A stretch of DNA of 12,384 bases from Spirochaetaceae bacterium (GTDB lineage Bacteria > Spirochaetota > Spirochaetia > UBA9216). The notes beneath the pieces were generated by a model. It worked only from the letters and a program-made list of their open reading frames with translations. It ran no database searches and was not told the origin of the DNA. A program made the position numbers and the translations under genes. The stretch's first letter is position 1. Each line of letters begins with the position of its first letter. The stretch is from positions 1-12,384 of the forward strand of contig JAQQAK010000017.1 in the NCBI GenBank assembly GCA_028527945.1. Reading direction: 5' to 3'. Shown piece after piece: positions 6,864 to 12,384 of the stretch.

Positions 6864-8228
6864 CTAATACCATATATAACGATAATCAAAAAATCGTCCT
6901 CGTCTTTTATCTGTAATGTAGGCATCTGTATTCTGAATCCAATTATACATAGGATTTGACTCTTTTAAATATGTTCCAGAGTGTAAATGTGGCCCAGTCG
7001 AATTACCTGTATTACCTGTATAGCCAGCAACAACATTTGTACCTATTAGCTCTCCAACATTCCATGAGATACCAGACGAGTTATTTTGATTATCCATATG
7101 CATGTATTCAGAGAAATATGATACACTAATATTTTGACCCTTAAAATTCATTGTCATTTCATGCTCTATTGTTAGAGTATTTCCTCCATATTCAGTCTTT
7201 CCTACAGAGAATACTTTTCCATCATTAAGAGAATAAAACGGTGTACCAACTGATGCGGAATAGTCATATCCAGTATGAAATTCTGATTCTCCAGTAAATG
7301 GATTTGCCCTTACCCCAGCGGGAGATGTAATAACAGCATTTGCTCCAAGAGGTTCCGAATGATCAAGTTCTCTCATTATTTGTTCGGGATTCTTAATAAA
7401 ATTATTAGCCTTCCATTCATCGTAGCTTATGTAGGCAGAACCATAGGTGGCGTCCGCAATTGTTTTTCCAACGGCATCAGCAAGAACATCATATTCCTCA
7501 GTCCTGTCCATTATTCCATTTGCAACAAGGTTATTGTAGATGTTTAAAGTGTTATGTTGTGATAGAGAATTGTTGTAGATATTTTTATATACTTCATTCT
7601 CCAATGTGATTCTTGCTTTGCTGTTAGCCGCATTATTCCAATATCCGTTTTCTTTACCTGCAAATACAAATCCCTGATCATATAACATTGCTGTTGCGGT
7701 CTCTGCATCAATACCAAGAATATTCTGCAGCCCTGCCTGAATACTGTCCGCTCCCTGTCGGTTTCCATTTTCATCAAGAATATAATTACCATTGGAATCT
7801 TTCAGCCAACCATCTTCATCCATGGCAAGACTTCCATCTTCCATCAACTTCCAAAAATCTGCGGAGCTGTCATAAGCTTTTGCAGCATAGGCAGCAAGTG
7901 CTCCTTCTCCATATGTCCTGAGAATGTCTGTTTCTAATAACAAATCAGATCTTTCACTAAACACGTCGGTTCCTAATTCATCCATCAAAGCTTGTGCCAT
8001 TTTTGTATGGCTTATAACTGATTCTGCTGTTTCTAACTTCTGGTCTTCACTTTCAGAACCATCACGCCAGCTTTCATGCGCTAAATCTGCGGGAAACTCC
8101 GCTCCGTTTGATAGGGTCTCTAATATTATTGTTCGTTTTGAACAACAACAGCCACACTTTTTACTTCTTCGTGGTGATTGCTCCGACTTCTTTGTTCCGG
8201 CAGTGATAGCAATATTATCATTCATCAT
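6864..8228 (-). CDS. Unit C: modular M23 (LytM-type) metallopeptidase effector with shortened N-terminus
   Basis: A 454-residue protein starting with ATGATG at 8228, overlapping the previous gene by 11 bases; the ribosome-binding site is weak. Residues 1-31 are unlike the other units and contain a Cys cluster, KKCGCCCSK. From RTI onward (residue 32) it matches unit A closely through LAHESWRDG (HESWRDG 51-57) to the boundary SSADFWKL (121-128). An Asp/Asn/Gly-rich linker (MDEDGWLKDSNGN, LDENGN) and a helical region follow, then the M23 domain: HTGYD (His318, Asp322), YMHMDN (His377), GPHLHSG (His414, His416). The C-terminus is aromatic, ending DYRYIWY. All M23 active-site positions are present, so it is probably active against peptidoglycan. 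The odd N-terminus suggests that the module was cut from a longer effector, as homology to A stops abruptly at 8137. Confidence 0.85.
   Translation of the reverse strand: MMNDNIAITAGTKKSEQSPRRSKKCGCCCSKRTIILETLSNGAEFPADLAHESWRDGSESEDQKLETAESVISHTKMAQALMDELGTDVFSERSDLLLETDILRTYGEGALAAYAAKAYDSSADFWKLMEDGSLAMDEDGWLKDSNGNYILDENGNRQGADSIQAGLQNILGIDAETATAMLYDQGFVFAGKENGYWNNAANSKARITLENEVYKNIYNNSLSQHNTLNIYNNLVANGIMDRTEEYDVLADAVGKTIADATYGSAYISYDEWKANNFIKNPEQIMRELDHSEPLGANAVITSPAGVRANPFTGESEFHTGYDYSASVGTPFYSLNDGKVFSVGKTEYGGNTLTIEHEMTMNFKGQNISVSYFSEYMHMDNQNNSSGISWNVGELIGTNVVAGYTGNTGNSTGPHLHSGTYLKESNPMYNWIQNTDAYITDKRRGRFFDYRYIWY
7398..7417 (-). repeat. 20-bp repeat shared by units C and F
   Basis: The second copy of the block found at 6210-6229. 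It encodes WKANNF, about 40 residues before the HTGYD motif of unit C. Confidence 0.6.
7845..8137 (-). repeat. 293-bp long repeat, unit C copy
   Basis: Aligns without gaps to 11810-12102 in unit A with 17 mismatches by hand count, about 94% identity. It encodes the region from RTI through the HESWRDG motif to the ADFWKL boundary. Identity ends sharply at both sides: unrelated Cys-rich sequence upstream and a different linker downstream. It is long and similar enough for homologous recombination. Confidence 0.9.
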
Positions 8229-8955
8229 AATTTATCTTGAATATCACCAGCATTTTCACATACTTGTATCCAAACCGCTGATACGGACTGTGTTCTTCAG
8301 GCCAGAAGTCAATTACCATTGCAACATGGTCGCGATCTGGAGTTGTAGCAATAGTACCAATATCTTGCATATATCCCTTTCGAAATTGATCTGCAAAGCG
8401 ATATATAAATTGCTCCTTTTTTCCAACTATATCAACCAAAAAACCAGCATACCCATCCTCTACAGGAGTTATTTTTAAACTATATCCTGATCTTAAAGAA
8501 AGCCCCAATCCTAACCCCGGGAACTTATGTGAATCAAAATACTCCTCGCTGACCCATTCAGCTTCCAGCTCGCCTTCATCATTCACAAATACACGGTAGT
8601 GTTCCTTGGGGAACTGTGCCATTTCGATATAATATACAAATTCTTCTGGAACTGTAGAGTTATATAAATAATTAACTCCACGAAAACGATCATTTTCTTC
8701 TGTATGATTGTATCTCTCTATTTTGTATTTCTCAATCAACCGCACCCATTGTCCATCTTTTAGCACAAACAAATTCAATGCTCTGCTACCTGCCAAAAGC
8801 AGTTCGCCGTTTTTTGCATAAGCAGCAGAATCATTTAAATATGTTCCCCACCTGCTCGGCGGGGCATCTATCACCTGTTCGATCTCCACTGAAATCGAAA
8901 ATACCTGTACCGAGACCAATAACAGAAAAAACATTATCATCAGTTTGTGCTTCAT
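8218..8955 (-). CDS. Exported protein of unknown function, probable partner of unit B
   Basis: A 245-residue protein with a signal peptide (MKHKLMIMFFLLLVSVQVFS, likely cut after Ser20) and no lipobox Cys. The mature part has short beta-like segments (GELLLAGSRALNLFVLKDGQWV, VAMVIDFWPEE) and could form a beta-rich fold; I assign no family. It starts 14 bases after unit B's stop, with AGAGG about 10 bases before the ATG. Its last codons overlap the start of unit C. As unit B lacks a normal start, this gene may be translated independently, which would make it a protective gene kept beside a silent toxin cassette. The immunity role is inferred from export and position only. Confidence 0.75.
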   Translation of the reverse strand: MKHKLMIMFFLLLVSVQVFSISVEIEQVIDAPPSRWGTYLNDSAAYAKNGELLLAGSRALNLFVLKDGQWVRLIEKYKIERYNHTEENDRFRGVNYLYNSTVPEEFVYYIEMAQFPKEHYRVFVNDEGELEAEWVSEEYFDSHKFPGLGLGLSLRSGYSLKITPVEDGYAGFLVDIVGKKEQFIYRFADQFRKGYMQDIGTIATTPDRDHVAMVIDFWPEEHSPYQRFGYKYVKMLVIFKINYDE

Positions 8956-8969
8956 CTTCTCTCGACCTC

Positions 8970-10241
8970 TCAGTAATACAATCCGTAACCATCAGGCGCA
9001 TACTTCAGGTAATTAAACTCAAACACATTGTAATTGGAATAGTCGTTTCCAAATTGTTGATTATCATCATAGACATTCTGCCATAATGCGGGATTGAAAT
9101 AATCTCGAGTTGAGTAACCGGTATTGCGCTCTGCCCAGATATCAGGAACCAAAGCATTATATGTGGTGTCATTTCTGAAAACTTTATTCCACTCCGCAGG
9201 TTCTTTTGTCCAAGAGTTAGTCAGTGTGTTTAATTGCCTCAATTCATTATGAATGTGAATGCCGGTTGCAGTGCCTGTCATCCCCTGCTTGCCCAATACC
9301 ATGCCTGCAAGAACTCCATCCAGACTGTAGCTGCCTCCATTATTCTGCAGCGTTGTCCCCTGTGTCGCAACAAGTGAGATGTAGTCCATCACGCTTTCTG
9401 AATCCATATGCGCCGAAAAATATCCAGTTGACGCATTCATTCTCGATGTTATAAATGAGCTAAGACCATACCCGTTGGTGTATCCCATAGAAAGGGCTCC
9501 TGCAACCTGTGCTATCACATCGCCCGAACCTACTATATCGCCTCCATTGTGTATGGATTTTGCAAAATCACCCAACGGATAGTTCTCATCAAGCCATTCC
9601 TGTGTGTGATCGCCATTTTTTACTTCCGATTTATAAAGAGCATTATACAACTCATCATTCACCCACCTGTTTTCAGCCCAACCTGTAACCTTTATTGTTC
9701 CGTCAGCACGCGCTCTTGCAGCAGCATATGGATTAGTATCTGTTCCGTTTCCTATCAAGCCTGTCGTATCTATATTTATACCATGTTCGGATAACAGTCC
9801 GCTGCCTTGTACGCCCAGCAATGCTTTATTTAACGCATCAAGGTTTTTCTGTGAAGGATTATTCATCATTGCTTTAGCGACAAGACTTGCAGCTACAAAA
9901 TTATCAGTACCGTGAATAAAATTATATACTGTATCAGCGCCTAATACCTCTGCAAAATTAAATTCTTCAGGATTATTTTCATATTCTTTCATCCCAACAG
10001 CTGTTCCATAAATCTTTAAAATATCAAGCATTTTCATGGCATCCATATCTTCAGCACTGACGGTTCCCATTCCAAAAGCGCTTAAATCAAAATCGGTGCT
10101 GTGATCATCTTCCCATCCCAAACCCTCTTCAGAAACTACCAACTTCCAATAATCTGCTGAGCTGTCATAAGCTTTTGCAGCATAGGCAGCAAGTGCTCCT
10201 TCTCCATATGTCCTTAGAATGTAGTTGGAAAGCCTAAGATT
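8970..10241 (-). CDS. Unit B: orphan M23-type cassette without an ordinary start codon
   Basis: The frame is open for 423 residues directly after the TAA (10244-10242) of the upstream lipoprotein, with no ATG until well past the boundary. The first usable codon is a TTG at 10142, the Leu of SADYWKL itself, with no clear ribosome-binding site. The beginning (ILRTYGEG through SADYWK) is an 82-bp copy of the repeat in A and C. There is no Asp/Gly linker; a helical region follows, then an M23-like domain, numbered here from the TTG: HNGGD (His198, Asp202), SAHMDS (His245), TGIHIHNEL (His296, His298). The motifs are complete, but the surrounding sequence is more diverged than in C and D. The tail has DDNQQFGN and ends YGLYY. 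I read it as a silent 3' cassette that needs recombination with a full-length gene to be expressed; TTG initiation or readthrough are alternatives. Confidence 0.75.
   Translation of the reverse strand, partial: NLRLSNYILRTYGEGALAAYAAKAYDSSADYWKLVVSEEGLGWEDDHSTDFDLSAFGMGTVSAEDMDAMKMLDILKIYGTAVGMKEYENNPEEFNFAEVLGADTVYNFIHGTDNFVAASLVAKAMMNNPSQKNLDALNKALLGVQGSGLLSEHGINIDTTGLIGNGTDTNPYAAARARADGTIKVTGWAENRWVNDELYNALYKSEVKNGDHTQEWLDENYPLGDFAKSIHNGGDIVGSGDVIAQVAGALSMGYTNGYGLSSFITSRMNASTGYFSAHMDSESVMDYISLVATQGTTLQNNGGSYSLDGVLAGMVLGKQGMTGTATGIHIHNELRQLNTLTNSWTKEPAEWNKVFRNDTTYNALVPDIWAERNTGYSTRDYFNPALWQNVYDDNQQFGNDYSNYNVFEFNYLKYAPDGYGLYY
10141..10222 (-). repeat. 82-bp boundary repeat, unit B copy
   Basis: Matches 11811-11892 of unit A with 3 mismatches, and the equivalent part of unit C. 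It encodes ILRTYGEG to the boundary motif. Upstream identity ends at 10222, only 20 bases from the stop codon of the preceding lipoprotein gene, so the repeat forms the leading edge of the orphan cassette. Confidence 0.88.
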
Positions 10242-10913
10242 TTATTCCTGTAGACGTTCTGAAACACGATACTGAACAATTGGTGAAATGAAAGGAAAAC
10301 CTTTAAAATCTAAATGAGTAATGGTATCTTTTTCTCTATCATATCGAAAAGCTAAATTACTACGTCGTGGTTTTAATCCAGATATATTATCAACATAATA
10401 AATCCGAAAAGTATCTTCTTCTTCCATTTCTATTCGTTCAATCTCAGCTTTTAAACTATCCTTCCCATCAGGGCCACCTTCCAAGGGGCCCATAATATAA
10501 ACAGGCTGTTCGGCAATAAAATCAATTATCGTATATGAATAATTATCAACCGGAATAATTCCCCATGAGACCTCGCGTTTTCCTGTTGCCCTATCTGGAT
10601 ATTCAGTCCAAGAGCCTGAAAGCAACTTGCTGAATTTAGCAAGAATTTCATAAGTCATATCCGGGGCATTAAAAATTTCTTCTTTAGAATCCATTATTGA
10701 AGAACTACTATCGGATAAATTAATCTTAATTTCAATATTTTCTTCTTCTTGATTTTCCTCCTTCATTTCTGAATTGAGTCCATTATCATCTTCAGTTGAT
10801 GATTGTGAAGTCTTGTCTTGCTGATCTGTTATATTTTTTTCAGCATTATCGCCCTTAGGCTGGCAACTGAATAAAATCAATATTACAAAAAATATCAATA
10901 TACATCTTTTCAT
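10242..10913 (-). CDS. Lipoprotein with acidic linker, probable partner of unit A
   Basis: A 223-residue lipoprotein: MKRC, hydrophobic core, lipobox LFSC with lipidated Cys17. Residues about 18-75 are a low-complexity Glu/Asp/Ser/Gln linker (runs such as KEENQEEENIE and DSSSS), a typical flexible tether for surface or periplasmic lipoproteins. The C-terminal part (about 85-223) looks like a single compact domain with beta segments (SYTIIDFIAEQPVYIMG, DTFRIYYVD); I recognise no family. The ATG overlaps unit A's stop as ATGA, showing translational coupling. Its TAA is followed in the same frame by unit B, so readthrough would fuse B to a lipoprotein. Immunity to unit A's C-terminal domain is inferred from position and localisation. 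Confidence 0.8.
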   Translation of the reverse strand: MKRCILIFFVILILFSCQPKGDNAEKNITDQQDKTSQSSTEDDNGLNSEMKEENQEEENIEIKINLSDSSSSIMDSKEEIFNAPDMTYEILAKFSKLLSGSWTEYPDRATGKREVSWGIIPVDNYSYTIIDFIAEQPVYIMGPLEGGPDGKDSLKAEIERIEMEEEDTFRIYYVDNISGLKPRRSNLAFRYDREKDTITHLDFKGFPFISPIVQYRVSERLQE

Positions 10914-12384
10914 CTACAATATGCTCCATACATATCCCAATAATATTCTTGATAATCTACATGATTGTAATATTGGCTCTTTGTACTATCCAAATAACCA
11001 CCTGAAATATAATTAATACCTTCATATGGATCATAAATTTCTTGCATAATCCCATTGCCCTCTCGAGCATGATTATTTCCATTAACTGTGTTTCCGACCA
11101 TTAATGAGCCGTCATCAAAACCAGTAGATTTATTATTAAATTTTAAATATCCAAATTGTCCAAGCTCTGCAAAAGCCAATTGGGATATACTTCTTCTTGC
11201 GTCTTTCCCCATTGTATATATACTTGGTACACCTTCTTCATCATACATAATGGATAATAAATCCCTTGCAAGCGCCGATTCTCTTATACTATTTATCTGA
11301 GCAGATGAGAAATGCTCTCCAGCCTGAGTCTGTACTCCTCCCAATGTCGACATAAAGAAACATGATGTACTTGCCATTACATTTACCGACCCCGTGGGAC
11401 CATCTACCCAATAAGCTATATCAGGACTTTCCTGAGAAATCTTTCCAAGATGAAAAGCTTCATCCTCAGACAATTGGAAGCTAAGTAGGTCATGCATTCC
11501 GATCAAAGACGAACCAATCTGATAATCCTGAATAATAGGTACATAAGAACCAATTTTACCAGTTGCAGAATTGATTGCATTTTTATCCCACTTCACTCCA
11601 GAACTATTCATCAACTGAGCTGCTATCTCAGTCTTATCCATCCCCTCTGTATTTATGCCTCGCTCTTGTAACAACTCTATAGCATTCTCTTTACCAAACC
11701 AATTTAACAATGATTGACTGTACGATCCAGTCTTATCAACTCTTATAATTTCGCCAGCTTCATTTCTAAGATCTTTTTCACCATCCCATTCTATTTTTCC
11801 CTCAGCAGTCAACTTCCAGTAATCTGCTGAGCTGTCATAAGCTTTTGCAGCATAGGCAGCAAGAGCTCCTTCTCCATATGTCCTTTGAATGTCTGTTTCT
11901 AATAACAAATCAGATCTTTCACTAAACACTTCAACTCCTAATTCATCCATCAAAGCTTGTGCCATTTTTGTATGGCTTATAACTGATTCTGCTGTTTCTA
12001 ACTCCTGGTCTTCACTTTCAGAACCATCACGCCTGCTTTCATGCGCTAAATCTGTGGCAAACTCCGCTCCATTTGATAGGGACTCTAATGTTATTGTTCG
12101 TTGTCCTTCTTTATTTGCTTTGGTTGATGCTCGCGCTTCATTTTCAGGATCGCTGACTTCACCTATTTTCAATTTATCATAACCGGCTTTCAGACGTTCT
12201 ATTGTTGCAAGACTCATTACATCTCCATAGGTATAATTATAACCTATTCCTTCATAGAACGCATCTCCATTTTCACCAAGACTGGCGGCTTTTTCTTTTG
12301 CCCAGCTTCTTGTTGATAAGCCGTTTTCAAGGTTATAAAGATTGTTCATTAAACCTATATCGCTTCCGCTTCCAAAAGATGTGC
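10910..12384 (-). CDS. Unit A: C-terminal part of a large modular effector with cysteine-peptidase-like tip (5' end outside window)
   Basis: The frame is open through the right edge of the window; residues TSFGSGSDIGL precede the first ATG in the frame (12349), which has no convincing ribosome-binding site, so the real start is outside. Numbered from that Met: HESRRDG at 103-109, boundary SADYWKL at 174-180, a shortened charged linker, a helical segment to about 300, then a domain with MASTSCFFMSTLGG (Cys330), QTQAGEHFSSAQI, NGNNHAREG (His427) and IYDPYEG (Asp440). A Cys followed by a helix and a late His with a DPY motif recalls papain-like or C39 peptidases; this is a motif-level guess. The tail has STKSQYYN and ends DMYGAYCR. 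This is probably the expressed full-length member, and the downstream units are alternative tips. It resembles, from memory, large spirochaetal proteins of the TIGR04388 type. Confidence 0.8.
   Translation of the reverse strand, partial: TSFGSGSDIGLMNNLYNLENGLSTRSWAKEKAASLGENGDAFYEGIGYNYTYGDVMSLATIERLKAGYDKLKIGEVSDPENEARASTKANKEGQRTITLESLSNGAEFATDLAHESRRDGSESEDQELETAESVISHTKMAQALMDELGVEVFSERSDLLLETDIQRTYGEGALAAYAAKAYDSSADYWKLTAEGKIEWDGEKDLRNEAGEIIRVDKTGSYSQSLLNWFGKENAIELLQERGINTEGMDKTEIAAQLMNSSGVKWDKNAINSATGKIGSYVPIIQDYQIGSSLIGMHDLLSFQLSEDEAFHLGKISQESPDIAYWVDGPTGSVNVMASTSCFFMSTLGGVQTQAGEHFSSAQINSIRESALARDLLSIMYDEEGVPSIYTMGKDARRSISQLAFAELGQFGYLKFNNKSTGFDDGSLMVGNTVNGNNHAREGNGIMQEIYDPYEGINYISGGYLDSTKSQYYNHVDYQEYYWDMYGAYCR
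11810..12102 (-). repeat. 293-bp long repeat, unit A copy
   Basis: The counterpart of 7845-8137 at about 94% identity, with no gaps. It lies inside the continuous reading frame of unit A, so A shows the uninterrupted arrangement and C looks like a derived copy joined to foreign sequence at its 5' end. Confidence 0.9.

Noticed and set aside
7924..8478. Plus-strand open frame of 184 codons, with a near-identical partner at 11889-12182
   Set aside because: Its repetition follows from the 293-bp repeat on the coding minus strand. It spans the junction of two minus-strand genes and shows no domain of its own.
1..12384. CRISPR array, tRNA or rRNA genes, insertion sequence
   Set aside because: I found no regularly spaced short repeats, cloverleaf-like or rRNA-like sequence, and no transposase; the repeats present are coding and tied to the cassettes.

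Overview
The window is AT-rich bacterial DNA in which every convincing gene lies on the minus strand, so transcription runs from high to low coordinates. Lipoprotein signals of the spirochaete type (LFSC, LTAC, LFGC lipoboxes), the large modular proteins and a C-terminal domain resembling the NADase-type glycan-binding/discoidin-like domain common in Treponema and relatives suggest a spirochaete. This is an inference from remembered families, not a demonstrated assignment.

The layout is a tandem array of six two-gene units. Each unit is a large modular protein, or a 5'-truncated piece of one, followed tightly by a gene for an exported protein. In transcription order: unit A (12384-10910, 5' end outside the window) with lipoprotein 10913-10242; unit B (10241-8970, no ordinary start codon) with exported protein 8955-8218; unit C (8228-6864) with exported protein 6862-6365; unit F (6275-5613, catalytic part only) with lipoprotein 5613-4951; unit D (4908-3217) with leucine-rich-repeat lipoprotein 3224-2439; unit E (2349-1174, broken by an in-frame TGA) with an exported glycan-binding-like protein 1187-210. 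Positions 186-1 hold an open minus-strand frame that may be the start of a further fragment.

The large proteins share a conserved N-terminal part with a HE(A/S)xRDG motif, then a boundary motif SADYWKL (ADFWKL in C), then usually an Asp/Asn/Gly-rich linker, then a variable C-terminal catalytic domain and an aromatic-rich tail. Units B, C, D and F carry M23 (LytM-type) peptidase signatures: HxxxD, a middle His, and HxH. Unit E carries a His-(17)-Cys / SDGC arrangement like L,D-transpeptidases. Unit A carries a Cys/His pattern compatible with a papain- or C39-like peptidase. All three classes can act on peptidoglycan. The partner proteins are unrelated to one another, and all have a signal peptide or lipobox that would place them outside the cytoplasm, where a peptidoglycan-cleaving toxin acts.

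My reading is a polymorphic toxin/immunity locus: one probable full-length effector (A) followed by an array of alternative C-terminal cassettes with cognate immunity genes. The cassettes share DNA repeats around the boundary motif: 293 bp at about 94% identity between A and C, 82 bp between A and B, and shorter identical blocks in D and E. Recombination between these could swap the toxin tip. The arrangement recalls CdiA and Rhs orphan modules, but the boundary motif and the peptidoglycan-directed set of domains look distinct. Function, secretion route and immunity are inferred, not shown.
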